In this document: positions 1 to 9,077 of the stretch, in pieces
Layout of the letters: every line of letters begins with the position of its first letter
Position numbering within the stretch: position 1 is the first letter of the stretch
NCBI GenBank assembly: GCA_020072785.1
Contig: JAIQGG010000001.1
Location: 372,001 to 436,000 of the forward strand
Reading direction: 5' to 3'
Source: Terriglobia bacterium
Lineage (GTDB): Bacteria; Acidobacteriota; Terriglobia; Acidiferrales; UBA7541
Length of the DNA: 64,000 nucleotides
The notes under the pieces: generated by a model
Told to the model about the DNA's origin: nothing
The model's database searches: none
What the model saw: the letters and a program-made list of their open reading frames with translations, nothing else
Program-made: the position numbers and the translations under genes

Positions 1-102
1 CGCAAGCCCCTCGCCTGGCTCCTGCGCATCGCCGCCGCACTTTTTCCCGGCGAAACTCTCCTCGGCGACAATCAGATTCTGGTCCTCGGGCGCCGTCCAT
101 GA
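1..102 (+). CDS. C-terminal end of an upstream gene (partial)
   Basis: An open frame enters from the left edge and stops at the TGA at 100-102, which overlaps the ATG of the next gene (ATGA). The 33 visible residues end in a hydrophobic stretch followed by GDNQILVLGRRP. That would suit the last strand of a small methyltransferase, but this is too little to assign. The 4-base overlap suggests translational coupling with the polymerase-like gene downstream, so it probably belongs to the same polysaccharide cluster. Confidence 0.6.
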   Translation, partial: RKPLAWLLRIAAALFPGETLLGDNQILVLGRRP

Positions 103-1679
103 GTTTTGCTGGTCACGCCGTTCGCGGGGGGCTGCGCTCCGGCCAACTTCTGGTCTCCTTTATTGTTCTCTGCGGGCTGTTGCTGGGCTACTTTTCGGTC
201 ACCTCGATTCTCGACGGCAAGTCCAATCAGCTGCTATTCGTGTTGCTGGGCTTTGCCGGCTTGCTCGTGGTCCTGGCCACAGTCAGAAGCTGGAGAAACG
301 GTCTCTACCTCTTCCTGGGTTGGCTGCTGATTGAAGATTTGGTCCGCAAATATCTCGGCAACAACATGGCCGTCTACTTCGGCAAGGATATCCTGGTCGC
401 CCTGGTCTATCTGTCGTTTCTGGCGGCCGTGCGCCGCAAGGAAGTCCAGGTTTTCCGTTTTCCCTTCTTTCGTCCGCTCTCTATTTTTATCTGGTTCGGC
501 GTCCTTCAGGTGTTCAATTTCGCATCGGGAAGCGTGGTCTTCGGTCTGCTGGGTCTGAAGCTGTACTTCTATTATGTGCCCCTGCTCTTTATCGGCTATG
601 CGCTCTTCGAATCGGAAGCCGATCTCCGCCGCTTTTTTTCCTTCAGTGCCCTGCTGGTCCTGGCCATTGGCGGCCTGGGCATTGCCCAATCCATTCTCGG
701 GCCCACCTTCTTGAACCCGGCGATCCTTGGCGAAGACATCCGCGGAGTGAGCACTCTCTACCGTATAGCTCCGCTCTCAGGAGCTCTCGCTTACCGCCCC
801 AATTCGGTCTTTGTCAGCTCTGGTCGCTTTGCCAACTACATGATCCTCTCCGCGATGGTCGGATTCGGATACGCGGCCTATCTTTTGCTGCGTCATCGTA
901 AGGGACGCACACTGGCCTTTGCCGCCCTTACCATGGCCACCGCCGCTGCCATCATGACCACCTCGCGCGGCGCTTTTCTCTGGACCCTGGGCAGCCTCTT
1001 TCTGGGAGCCGTGGCCTTCGTATGGGGCGCACCGTGGCGTCAGGGGGAGGTGATCCGTACCCTCCGCGCCCTCCAGAGAACCGTGCTCTTCGCGGGCCTT
1101 GCGCTGGTCGGCATCCTGCTCAGTTATCCGGAGGCTTTGCTCTCCCGCCTTGCGATCTATTCCGAGACTCTTTCGCCATCTAGCTCGGCCAGCGAGTTGA
1201 CGCACCGCGCATGGGATTACCCGCTGCGCAATTTTCTGATGGCCTTTGATTATCCGCGCTGGCCCTATGGCTACGGCATCGGCACCGCCTCCCTCGGCCT
1301 GCAATACATCAGTCGCATCCTGCATATCCCGGCCATGGGTATCGGCGTCGAGAGCGGTTATGGCGGTCTCGTTGTCGAGCTGGGTGTTGTCGGCCTGATC
1401 CTCTGGCTTGTCTGGACCGCCGCGCTCGTCTTCTCTGCCTGGGGCGTGGTGCGCAAACTCCGCGGCTCCCCTTGGTTTCCCCTGGCCTTTATGATCTTCT
1501 GGTATTCGTTCCTGCTCTTGTTTCCCATCACCTTTACCAGCTTTGCGGCCTACCAGGATTTTGTCTTGAATGCCTATCTCTGGCTCCTCGTCGGCATCCT
1601 CTTCCGCCTGCCGCAGATGGCCCGCTCCGCGCAGATGCAAACCGCGGTGCCGCCTGCAAACTTTTCACAGGTCCGCTGA
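99..1679 (+). CDS. O-antigen ligase/polymerase-like membrane protein
   Basis: A 526-residue integral membrane protein with roughly a dozen hydrophobic segments and a large loop between about residues 365 and 420 (containing HRAWDYPLRNF and GYGIGTASLG). This layout, with a GxGxG-like motif in the large periplasmic loop, is typical of the O-antigen ligase/Wzy polymerase family, which joins or polymerises lipid-linked glycans on the periplasmic face. The start at 99 overlaps the upstream stop. The next gene, a glycosyltransferase, starts two bases after this stop, so the two are an operon. Ligase (WaaL-like) and polymerase (Wzy-like) activity cannot be told apart from sequence alone. Confidence 0.75.
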   Translation: MSFAGHAVRGGLRSGQLLVSFIVLCGLLLGYFSVTSILDGKSNQLLFVLLGFAGLLVVLATVRSWRNGLYLFLGWLLIEDLVRKYLGNNMAVYFGKDILVALVYLSFLAAVRRKEVQVFRFPFFRPLSIFIWFGVLQVFNFASGSVVFGLLGLKLYFYYVPLLFIGYALFESEADLRRFFSFSALLVLAIGGLGIAQSILGPTFLNPAILGEDIRGVSTLYRIAPLSGALAYRPNSVFVSSGRFANYMILSAMVGFGYAAYLLLRHRKGRTLAFAALTMATAAAIMTTSRGAFLWTLGSLFLGAVAFVWGAPWRQGEVIRTLRALQRTVLFAGLALVGILLSYPEALLSRLAIYSETLSPSSSASELTHRAWDYPLRNFLMAFDYPRWPYGYGIGTASLGLQYISRILHIPAMGIGVESGYGGLVVELGVVGLILWLVWTAALVFSAWGVVRKLRGSPWFPLAFMIFWYSFLLLFPITFTSFAAYQDFVLNAYLWLLVGILFRLPQMARSAQMQTAVPPANFSQVR

Positions 1680-1680
1680 C

Positions 1681-2892
1681 TTGCGCCTCGCCGTCGCCAC
1701 TCCGTTCCTCGACCGCCGCCACGGCACCGAGCGCGCTCTCGCCGAACTTCTCGAGCGCCTGGTCCGCGATTATCGCTGCACCGTCTATCTCTATGCCCAG
1801 CGCGTCACGGATTGCTCCCCCGCGCTTCTCGGCCCCCTTTCCGGCGATGCCCCTCGCGTCGTCTGGCGCCGCGTCCCCTCCCTCCCCGGACCGCACCTCC
1901 TGCGATTCGCCGCCTGGTTCGTCCTCAACACCTTGCTGCGCAAGTGGGACGCCCTTGTCCGCGGCCTCCGCTTCGATCTCGTTTTTTCCCCCGGCATCAA
2001 CTGTCCCGACGCCCAGGTCGTCCTCGTCCACGCCGTTTTTCACCGCCTCGCCGCCCTGCAGCATTCCCAGCCCCTGCTCCGCGCGCTCCCCTTGTCCGCC
2101 TGGCCCGCCATCCTCCACCGCGGCCTTTACTACCGGTTCATCCGCTTTCTGGAGCGGCGTATCTACGCCAATCCTGCGGTCACGCTTGCCGCTGTCTCCC
2201 GTCGCACCGCCCGGCAGCTCGAAGAGTTCTTTACCCGCCGCGAAGTTCCCGTTGTCTGGAATGGCGTCGATACCGCCGTCTTCCACCCCGCGGCGCGCCA
2301 CTCGCGCCGCCTTTCCGCCCGCCAACGCTGGAACTTCCGCGAGGACGAAACCGTCTTCCTGCTCATTGGCAACGACTGGAAAAACAAAGGCCTCCCCACG
2401 CTGCTCCAGGCCGCCGCCCTCTGCAGCGATCTCCCCCTGCGCCTTCTCATTGTCGGCGAAGAAGACCCCGCACGCTTTGCCGCTGCCCTCGCCAGTTGTA
2501 ACCTCCAGCAACGCGTCTCCTTCTCCTCTCCCGTCGCCGACGTCGTGGATCTCTATGCCGCCGCCGACGCCTACGCCGGCCCTTCCCTCGAGGACTCCTT
2601 CAACCTTCCTGCCCTGGAAGCCATGGCCTGCGGCCTTCCCATCATCCTCAGCACGTCTGCCGGATTGAGCGACGCCCTTCACGACGGCGTGGATGCCCTG
2701 CTGCTCCAGAATGCCCAGGACCCCGCCGAACTCGCCGCTTTGCTTCGTAAACTCCTCCAGAATCCCGCGCTCCGCGAACGTTTGGGAACGCAAGCAGCCG
2801 CCACCGCCCACGGACTTTCCTGGGAAGAGCATGCCCGCCGCATCCACGCACTCCTGGAAACGCGCCTCGCGGCTTCGCGCACGCTCTCTTGA
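1681..2892 (+). CDS. GT4-family glycosyltransferase
   Basis: A 403-residue cytoplasmic glycosyltransferase of GT-B fold. The N-terminus (LRLAVATPFLDRRHGTERA) is the usual first strand plus glycine/His loop of GT4 enzymes. The C-terminal half carries LLIGNDWKNKGLPTLLQA, LLIVGEEDP and the nucleotide-sugar binding EX7E region (PSLEDSFNLPALEAMACGLPI, about residues 300-320). I chose the TTG at 1681, two bases after the previous stop, because the conserved first strand begins there. A longer in-frame start at 1570 would only add residues overlapping the upstream gene. It probably transfers a hexose to the glycan handled by the adjacent polymerase/ligase. Donor and acceptor are unknown. Confidence 0.85.
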   Translation: MRLAVATPFLDRRHGTERALAELLERLVRDYRCTVYLYAQRVTDCSPALLGPLSGDAPRVVWRRVPSLPGPHLLRFAAWFVLNTLLRKWDALVRGLRFDLVFSPGINCPDAQVVLVHAVFHRLAALQHSQPLLRALPLSAWPAILHRGLYYRFIRFLERRIYANPAVTLAAVSRRTARQLEEFFTRREVPVVWNGVDTAVFHPAARHSRRLSARQRWNFREDETVFLLIGNDWKNKGLPTLLQAAALCSDLPLRLLIVGEEDPARFAAALASCNLQQRVSFSSPVADVVDLYAAADAYAGPSLEDSFNLPALEAMACGLPIILSTSAGLSDALHDGVDALLLQNAQDPAELAALLRKLLQNPALRERLGTQAAATAHGLSWEEHARRIHALLETRLAASRTLS

Positions 2893-2974
2893 CGCTGCTT
2901 CTCTAGTGTGTAGAGTAGTGCTGCACCGGACGGATTTTTTGCAGGCTAGAGTAATAGATAGGCAAAGGAACGGA

Positions 2975-3715
2975 ATGACCGAGAAGCTTGATCGCGCGGT
3001 GGCCATCCAGCGGCAGTACTACAAGGAAACGGCGGCTCGCTACGATGACATGCATGCCCATGAGGGGGACGATGCCATTGCCAGCAGCAAGCTCCTGCAC
3101 TCCCTGGTGCGCATGGTTGATGCCCGCACTCTTCTGGATGTCGGCGCCGGCACGGGTCGTGGAATTCGCCACCTGCTGGACGCTATGCCCCATCTTTCCG
3201 TTCTCGGCGTTGAGCCGGTGGCCGCTCTTATCGCGCAGGCGGTCGCGAAAAACGGCATTCCCCCGGGAATGATCCTGCAAGGAGTCGGCGAGGCCCTGCC
3301 TTTTGCGGATGCCAGTTGCGACGTGGTCTGCTCCTTCGGCATTCTGCATCACATTCAGAGGCCCGATGCCGTCATTCGCGAGATGTTGCGCGTAGCCAAG
3401 AAAATGGTGCTCATCGCCGACAGCAACCGCTTCGGCCAGGGGAGTTACGCCACCCGCCTGCTGAAGCTGGCTCTTTACAAAGCCAAGCTCTGGCCCTTTG
3501 TGAACTTTCTCAAGACTCGTGGGCGGGGCTATCAGGTGACTCCCGGAGATGGCCTCGCCTATTCCTACAGCGTTTATGATTCCTTCGACTGCATTGCGGA
3601 ATGGGCCGACCAGTTGATCCTTGTCCCTGCGCCAGGCAGCAAGGCCGGCAGCTGGCTACATCCTCTGCTCACTTCTCCCGGCGTGATCGTTTGCGCCCTG
3701 AAGGAAATTCCCTAG
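2975..3715 (+). CDS. Class I SAM-dependent methyltransferase
   Basis: A 246-residue protein with a Rossmann-type methyltransferase core: motif I LLDVGAGTGRGIRHLL (about residues 50-65), acidic residue at the end of strand 2 (VLGVEPVAAL), and the post-motif region CDVVCSFGILHHIQRP. The start ATG at 2975 follows AAAGGAACGGA, a usable ribosome-binding site; the same frame is open upstream but shows no family similarity there. It lies 83 bases downstream of the glycosyltransferase and may methylate a glycan or lipid intermediate, which is only an inference from position. Its stop overlaps the stop of the convergent gene by four bases. Confidence 0.8.
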   Translation: MTEKLDRAVAIQRQYYKETAARYDDMHAHEGDDAIASSKLLHSLVRMVDARTLLDVGAGTGRGIRHLLDAMPHLSVLGVEPVAALIAQAVAKNGIPPGMILQGVGEALPFADASCDVVCSFGILHHIQRPDAVIREMLRVAKKMVLIADSNRFGQGSYATRLLKLALYKAKLWPFVNFLKTRGRGYQVTPGDGLAYSYSVYDSFDCIAEWADQLILVPAPGSKAGSWLHPLLTSPGVIVCALKEIP

Positions 3716-4644
3716 TTCACCTTTGCCGCAGCCCGCGCGGCATCTCCGCCCGCAGTCTTGTGCTCCTTCTCTTCCACCGCTTTGCGCGTGGCCTCCAGCG
3801 TGAAGGTCAGCGATTCACGCGGGATGCTGGTGATAAACGGGCCGATCAGCCAGCCCAGCGCAACCGGGATGTCCCGGGTGAGCGAAGCCGCCTCGCTCTG
3901 CACGTACACGCCGCCGTCGCGCTCCTCCATTCGCCACCACGTCTCCATCCTCCACAGGAAGCCGTCATCGTCGCCCGCGGGTCTCTCCCTCTCATTGCTC
4001 TGCCCCGCGTTCTCCACCTGCGCAATGCGGATCGCCGAGCTCCGGCTGTGCGCCCGTACTGCCGAATCCCGGTAATACTGCACATCGTGCTCCGTGTTCA
4101 GCACCACGGTGATTACCTGGTGCCGCCGGAAGCGCAGAAATACCCGGAAATGATCGCCGTCCCGCGTCTCCAGCCGCGACCGTTCCACGTCCGGCGAGTA
4201 GTAATTCGCGTGGTGATCATAATCCTGCAGCACCTCGAGCACTCCGTCCAGCGTCGCTCCCGGAATGAACACCAGCCCCACCCAGTGATGGATCATCCCT
4301 CCGGGGCAGGCAATTTTCCGCCCCGCATCCCACGTCTCCAGCCGCTGCATCTCCACCCCGCCCCGCCGCAACTCCGCGTAAGCTGCCGCGCGTTCCGCCT
4401 CCGCCAGGCCGTCCACCCATAGCCACGGCGCGCCCCTGTGCTGCTCCTCCTCGTTCCGCGCCTCCGTCAACTGCACGTAGCGCTTGAACGCCGCGGCTGT
4501 CTCGGTACGCGGCCGCTGCGCCTGCGCCACCGCGGCTCCCCCGGCCGCTCCGCAAAGCAGTAGCGCCAGCCAGGCGTAGCCCCACAGGCTTCCCCTGCCG
4601 CGTACGGGCAGCAGATGGTGTCCAGGCGTGTCAATCACTCCCAA
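3712..4644 (-). CDS. Secreted or membrane-anchored protein of unknown function
   Basis: 310 residues with one hydrophobic segment near the N-terminus (about residues 20-40, WLALLLCGAAGGAAVAQAQ), which reads as an uncleaved or cleaved export signal. The rest is soluble and contains WLWVDGLAE, GGMIHHWVGLVFIPGATLDGV, LQDYDHHANYYSPDVERSR and a polar C-terminus. The middle resembles the ligand-binding helix-grip (START/SRPBCC-like) arrangement, but I cannot prove that. The start at 4644 is the only Met before the hydrophobic segment. Convergent with the upstream methyltransferase. I recognise it only as a type of hypothetical protein common in Acidobacteriota. Confidence 0.65.
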   Translation of the reverse strand: MGVIDTPGHHLLPVRGRGSLWGYAWLALLLCGAAGGAAVAQAQRPRTETAAAFKRYVQLTEARNEEEQHRGAPWLWVDGLAEAERAAAYAELRRGGVEMQRLETWDAGRKIACPGGMIHHWVGLVFIPGATLDGVLEVLQDYDHHANYYSPDVERSRLETRDGDHFRVFLRFRRHQVITVVLNTEHDVQYYRDSAVRAHSRSSAIRIAQVENAGQSNERERPAGDDDGFLWRMETWWRMEERDGGVYVQSEAASLTRDIPVALGWLIGPFITSIPRESLTFTLEATRKAVEEKEHKTAGGDAARAAAKVN

Positions 4645-5168
4645 AGCTTGCTCCCTAAACCCCGCAGGATCATACGCAAGCAGTCCCTTGCCCTTGGCAT
4701 GCCCCTTCTATGGATGCACGCCCAGGACCATTGGTTTTCAGGGTGTTCTTTCCGCTGCGCAGGCCCACGGAAGGCGCTGTCCTTCCGGCGCTCATTGCGT
4801 GGAGCCGTTTCCGGCCTGGGGACGGGAAATAACCGGGTTGGGTAGCTGCACACGGCCCCTCGCGGAGCCGTTGTCCCCGCGCGGCCCCCAACCCGTTCGT
4901 GAAAGCTTAAGGGCAGCCCCTCTAGGGCTCAATGGACCAACCGAGCCAGTTTCCACGGTACGCAGGTATTAGTACGTTCTCCTGGACCGTCCGCAGAGAT
5001 CCCCTAAATCTAAAGTATGTGCTGCGTTTTCAGCTTGTTATGGAATACCACGAGGGGTGCGGATCTAGCCCGTTGTTCCTGGACTTTAGCCATGCCCCAG
5101 ACTTTAGCGCCTTGCCAGTCAAGATTCACAGGGCAGCGCGATGAAACAGAAAAGGCCAGCCCGCGCTC
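4645..5168. other. Gene-free stretch containing a structured inverted repeat
   Basis: No convincing gene is seen in these 524 bases. The main structure is an inverted repeat, AACCGGGTTGGG at 4831-4842 against CCCAACCCGTT at 4887-4897. It encloses a smaller GC hairpin (ACGGC...GCCGT around 4851-4870), so a structure of about 67 nt could form in RNA from either strand. It sits upstream of the leftward gene at 3712-4644 and downstream of the leftward gene ending at 5169. It could be a leader, a small RNA or a degenerate repeat. Confidence 0.3.
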
Positions 5169-5768
5169 CTACTGCAACGCATCGATGCTCATTGTCAGCG
5201 ATGCGGGAGTCTGTTTCGTCTCTTCGTTGACCATATCGGGTGCGGTATCAATCATGAAGCGGTTATCCAGGGCCTGTAGCGTTACATGGACTCTGCCATT
5301 CACTCCGATGACATACCATGTTTCGTCGTGAGTCTTTTCGGCGCCTTTGGACCCTTCCTTAAACTGCAGGCCGGCATCGCACGCCTGCAGTTCCGCTTTG
5401 ATCCGCTCATACTCTGGCTTGATCTCGGCCATCGTCTTCGCGCGCCCCATGTGACAGGCGTACAACGCCCGCGTCATCCTGCCCTTAACCTCTCCATGCG
5501 GCCAGACGTTGCAGGTGGCTTGGGCATCCGGCGTGAGCTTGCCCTCATAGTTTCCGAAAAGTTCATCCGCCTTCTCCGTGCGGATCGCTGCGAAATCATC
5601 CGTCTGGGCAGCCAGTACCTTCTCGATGAACTCGCAGAGCGCCGGCTTGGCCGTTCTTTCTTTCGCCGCAGCCACATTCTTCGGTTTATCCGGCTCCGCC
5701 TTCTGCTGCGCCAGAACTGCTGCGCCCGCCGCCAGAATCATGATCATGAGTGGCCACTTCCGCATCAT
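5169..5768 (-). CDS. Secreted protein with one LC-(E/K)FIEKV...EIKPEYER domain
   Basis: 199 residues with a signal peptide (LMIMILAAGAAVLAQ). The mature part holds one copy of a domain beginning LCEFIEKVLAAQTDDFAAIR and continuing through ATCNVWPHGEVKG, LYACHMGRAKTMAEIKPEYERIKAELQAC and LTMSIDALQ. Four conserved cysteines may form two disulphides in the periplasm. The same domain occurs twice in the adjacent gene at 5798-6916, so the pair arose by duplication. Same strand, 29 bases downstream of that gene, probably one transcript. Function unknown. Confidence 0.7.
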   Translation of the reverse strand: MMRKWPLMIMILAAGAAVLAQQKAEPDKPKNVAAAKERTAKPALCEFIEKVLAAQTDDFAAIRTEKADELFGNYEGKLTPDAQATCNVWPHGEVKGRMTRALYACHMGRAKTMAEIKPEYERIKAELQACDAGLQFKEGSKGAEKTHDETWYVIGVNGRVHVTLQALDNRFMIDTAPDMVNEETKQTPASLTMSIDALQ

Positions 5769-5797
5769 CGTCTCCTTGATTCTGTATTTGGCGAACG

Positions 5798-6916
5798 CTA
5801 CTGCAGGAACTGGATCTGCAGGGCCAGCGACACGGGCGCCTGCTTGGTTTTGGCGTCCACCTTTTCCGGGTCGGTCTTCAGCATGTAACCGTCGTCGCGC
5901 GCCTCCACCGTGAGCTGGTAGAGCGCATCCTTTCCCGAAAAGAACCAGATGTCGGCGTGTTCTCCCTCGCTGTCATTTATATTTTCATCGAACCTCAGGT
6001 TGGAGTAGCACGCTCGCAGCTCGGTCTTCAGCCGCTCATACTCCGGCTTGATCTCCTCCATCGTCTTCGCCCGGCGCAATTCGCAGAGATAAAACGCCTG
6101 TTTGTTGCCGGCCGACTTGGGAGGGTAGACCCTGCACGTGGATTGCGCATCCGGCCGCAGCGTGCCCGCCACGGCCCCCGGGGCTTCCGCCGGCTTGGCC
6201 GAGCGGAGCGCTGCGTAATCCTTCGCTTGTGCCGCCCGCACCTTCTCGATGAACTTGCAGAGCGGCAAGTTGGCCGTCATCTCCTGCGCCGCCGCCGTTT
6301 TGGGCTTTTCCTTTTCCGGGAGCGTGTCGGTCACTTCCAGGTGCACCATCACGCCCGGCTCGCCGGAGGGTTTTCCGTTGAGCATGTCAGCCAGATTTCC
6401 CCAGTCATACAGGTTGAGTTTCACGGTGAAGCCGGCCTGTTCGGCGCTCAATGTCCAGCTTTCTTCCCGCTTCGATTCGTCTCCTTTTCTCTTCTCCTCG
6501 AATTTCCAGTTCGGAAATCCGGCGCGCAATTCCGCGGCTGCTTTTTCGTACACCGGCTTGGCGTCCTGGAGCGTTCGCGACGGACCCAGTTGGCAGGAGT
6601 AGAGCGGAGGGTTTTCCATTTTATCGCCGCGCCGCGTGTGCAGCGTGCATTTGGAATCGGCGTCCGGCGCCAGCGTGCCTTTAAACATGTTGTGATTATC
6701 TTTGCCGAGGGTTGTATCTTCTTCGCCCTTGAGCCCGGCGAACTCGCCCGGCGCGGCGGCGATCACCTTTTTCACGAACGTGATTAACGGCGCGTCCGCC
6801 GCCTGCGCCGCTTTGCCTGCGTTCTGCGACGCGCTCGCTCCCGCGTATAAGACTGTGCAAGCACCAGCGACGATCAGGGAAATGGGCAGAGCCGCGTTGC
6901 GCAGGCCAATGTTCAT
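5798..6916 (-). CDS. Secreted protein with two tandem copies of the same cysteine-containing domain
   Basis: 372 residues: a signal peptide (ISLIVAGACTVLYAGASA), a divergent first domain (LITFVKKVIAAAPGEFAGLK...SKCTLH...LYSCQLGPSRTLQDAKPVYEKAAAEL), and a second domain (LCKFIEKVRAAQAKDYAALR...STCRVYP...YLCELRRAKTMEEIKPEYERLKTEL). The second copy is closer to the single domain of the gene at 5169-5768 than to the first copy here, which suggests a stepwise duplication history. The paired cysteines are kept. Function unknown; an exported binding or structural role is possible. Confidence 0.7.
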   Translation of the reverse strand: MNIGLRNAALPISLIVAGACTVLYAGASASQNAGKAAQAADAPLITFVKKVIAAAPGEFAGLKGEEDTTLGKDNHNMFKGTLAPDADSKCTLHTRRGDKMENPPLYSCQLGPSRTLQDAKPVYEKAAAELRAGFPNWKFEEKRKGDESKREESWTLSAEQAGFTVKLNLYDWGNLADMLNGKPSGEPGVMVHLEVTDTLPEKEKPKTAAAQEMTANLPLCKFIEKVRAAQAKDYAALRSAKPAEAPGAVAGTLRPDAQSTCRVYPPKSAGNKQAFYLCELRRAKTMEEIKPEYERLKTELRACYSNLRFDENINDSEGEHADIWFFSGKDALYQLTVEARDDGYMLKTDPEKVDAKTKQAPVSLALQIQFLQ

Positions 6917-6960
6917 GTTCTTGTCCTCGTGCTTTCTCTTGGGGTTTTAGAAGGTCCAGG

Positions 6961-7380
6961 TCAATTCTTGTATTTCTTGTTCTTCAGCGGGGCGCGGGAA
7001 TAGACGAGCTGCAGCGTGATGCTCTTCGTTTCGCCGGCCTGCAGCGTTACGTTTTTTACCCACTCCGAAAAGATGCCCTTGGACGACGCCCGCAGGTCAT
7101 AGTTCTCCGCCTCCAGGTGCGCGATCGAAAAGCGCCCCCGGGCATCGGCGTGTACCGCATGGGGCATCGCCCCGAACGACGACTGGTAGGTAATGCTGGC
7201 GTGCGGCACCGGCTTATCGTCCGGCCCGATCACCACCCCGCGCAGGGTCGAGTGGCCCTTGTGCTGCGGCGCGGCATACACCGGCGCTTCGAAGACGAAC
7301 CCGCTGAACGCCGCAAACGATCCGCTGGCGCACAGCAGGATGATGGCATGCATGGCGATTCGGCTGAGAGTACGCGGCAT
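6961..7380 (-). CDS. Secreted carboxypeptidase-regulatory-like (beta-sandwich) protein
   Basis: A 139-residue exported protein. After a signal segment (IAMHAIILLCASGSFAAFSGF) it has one Ig-like beta-sandwich of the carboxypeptidase regulatory type: LRGVVIGPDDKPVPHASITY, then HADARGRFSIAHLEAENYDLRAS and a final strand KSITLQLVY. I place the start at 7380 (MPRTLSRIAMHA), directly before the signal peptide. The frame is open further upstream but that part is highly charged and unlikely. In Acidobacteriota such single domains are common periplasmic or surface proteins, often linked to TonB-dependent transport. No partner is visible here. Confidence 0.7.
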   Translation of the reverse strand: MPRTLSRIAMHAIILLCASGSFAAFSGFVFEAPVYAAPQHKGHSTLRGVVIGPDDKPVPHASITYQSSFGAMPHAVHADARGRFSIAHLEAENYDLRASSKGIFSEWVKNVTLQAGETKSITLQLVYSRAPLKNKKYKN

Positions 7381-7536
7381 AGTGGTTGGCTCCGTTCGCT
7401 TGGCCTGCACCCATCTTAAGCGGGGAGCGCTGCCGTGCGCGCAATCCCGCTCGCGCATGTGCCGCGCTGCCAACCTGACTCTTCGTACAGGTGCCGAACG
7501 TCAGCAGTTTGAATCCGCTGAAGCGCAGTGCGCATG

Positions 7537-8727
7537 TCATCGGGTGGCGGCGGCAGGCTGCAACTTTTCTTCCTGTGGCTGGGAGTGTTCGGGCAGAGAG
7601 AGCGACAGGAGCCAGGCAAAGACGGGGAGAACGGCCAGGAGCAGAAACATCGCGGGAAGCCCGTAGTGGTCGGCCAGGCGGCCGAGAAGCGGGGCGAAGA
7701 GTCCGCCGACGGTGATGGCCAGGCCAAAGGTGACCCCGGAAGCGGTGCCCAGGCGCGTGGGCAGATATTCGTGGCTGAGGACGACCATCACGCTGAACGG
7801 CGCGAACAGCACCAGGCCCACGGGAATCAGCAGCAGGCTGGCCAGCGGGGTGTGCTGCGCCAGCAGCAGCAGGCCCAGGAGCGGGCCGAGCAGCCCGTAG
7901 GTCCAGAGCAGCAGGCGGCGGTGGCCGATGATGTCCGCGGCCCAGCCGCCCGCCAGGGTGCCCACGGCGCCGGCGCCCATGAACAGGGCAAGCGCCAGGC
8001 CGCCGGCGGCCTTGGTGGAGCCGAGAACGCGGATCCAATAGAGCGGGACAAAGGTGTTCAAGCCAAAAAAAATGACCGAGCGGAACATCACCGCTCCGGT
8101 CAGGCGCAGGAACGGCGGCCACTGGTCCTTGCCGGTGATGGGGTGCGCCGCGATGCGCACCGCGTGGGATTTCGACAGCGCGGCGAAGTCCGCCATGCCG
8201 GTTAGCAGCGCAATCCCCCCGAACAGGGGCGCCAGGAGAAGCCATCCCGAACCGTGCAGGCCGAACGCCACGGCCAGCGCGGTGACGGCCAGCGGCCCGA
8301 CGGCGAATCCCACGTTGCCGCCCACGGTGAAAAGGCTCATGGCCGCGTTGCGGCTGGCTCCGGCGGCGAAGCTCGTCAGCCGCGCGGCCTCCGGATGGAA
8401 GATGGCGCTGCCTATGCCCGCGAGGACCAGCGCGAGGAACAGCGCGGGGTAGTGCGTCAAAAAGCCCGATCCGGCAACGCACACGCCCGCCAGGAGCAGC
8501 CCGAAGGGCATGAGCCACGGCGCGGAGCGCCGGTCGGCGAGATGCCCGAACGCCGGCTGCAGCACGGACGAGCTGATATTGGCGGCAAAGATCAAGCCGC
8601 CCGCCGCGGCGTAGGAGATGTGCAGCTCGCTGACGAAGAAGGGCAGCAGCGCCGGGATGGAACCCTGGCAGAAGTCGATCCACAGATGGCCCGAGGCCAG
8701 CAGCGCAACCAGGCGGCGCTGCATCAC
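7537..8727 (-). CDS. MFS exporter, fosmidomycin-resistance (Fsr) type
   Basis: 396 residues, about 12 hydrophobic segments in two halves joined by a cytoplasmic loop (ITGKDQWPPFLR, about residues 200-215). The N-terminal GHLWIDFCQGSIPALLPF and the block AGIGSAIFHPEAARL are hallmarks of Fsr-like drug antiporters in the major facilitator superfamily. The second half has GHEYLP-like VVLSHEYLPTRLGTASG. It would export small toxic compounds using the proton gradient. It stands alone. The start is the double ATG at 8727/8724. Confidence 0.82.
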   Translation of the reverse strand: MMQRRLVALLASGHLWIDFCQGSIPALLPFFVSELHISYAAAGGLIFAANISSSVLQPAFGHLADRRSAPWLMPFGLLLAGVCVAGSGFLTHYPALFLALVLAGIGSAIFHPEAARLTSFAAGASRNAAMSLFTVGGNVGFAVGPLAVTALAVAFGLHGSGWLLLAPLFGGIALLTGMADFAALSKSHAVRIAAHPITGKDQWPPFLRLTGAVMFRSVIFFGLNTFVPLYWIRVLGSTKAAGGLALALFMGAGAVGTLAGGWAADIIGHRRLLLWTYGLLGPLLGLLLLAQHTPLASLLLIPVGLVLFAPFSVMVVLSHEYLPTRLGTASGVTFGLAITVGGLFAPLLGRLADHYGLPAMFLLLAVLPVFAWLLSLSLPEHSQPQEEKLQPAAATR

Positions 8728-8905
8728 GAGTTTCTCCGCGCGGCGCGGTGGCGCGGCGCTATGGAAACCATGGAGAGATGGGGCTTCATGTTTCCGGGTA
8801 CACCCTGAATCCAGGAATCTCTTGCCGCCGCAAACGGCGGCAGAAGAAAAACTGTACAGGAAAAGAGAAGCCGAAGGAAGGAGAGACAGGACGGTGCCGC
8901 AACCT

Positions 8906-9076
8906 CTACCGCAGATCGCCGGGGGAGAGGCCGGCTTTGCGGGCGGCTTCTTCGAGGGTGTCGAGCTGGGCTTGGAGCTGGGTCCTTTTGGCGGCGAGCT
9001 GGCGGAGCTGTTCTTCGGAGGAGGTGGAATTTGGGAGGCGGTTGCGCGGGAGGCCAGGGGAAGGCGAAGAGCGAAA
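8906..9076 (-). pseudogene. Coiled-coil coding remnant without a start codon
   Basis: On the minus strand a frame that reads like real protein (EEQLRQLAAKRTQLQAQLDTL and then EEAARKAGLSPGDLR before a stop) lies between a stop at 9077-9079 and a stop at 8906-8908. It has heptad-like leucine spacing. No ATG, GTG or TTG start is available in the open part. I read it as the surviving C-terminus of a small gene whose 5' part has decayed into the purine-rich repeat next to it. It could still be translated from a non-standard start. Confidence 0.35.
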
Positions 9077-9077
9077 T

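Noticed and set aside
4615-4972. Overlapping open frames of 76-114 codons on both strands
   Set aside because: They overlap the inverted-repeat region, have no ribosome-binding site and no protein-like pattern.
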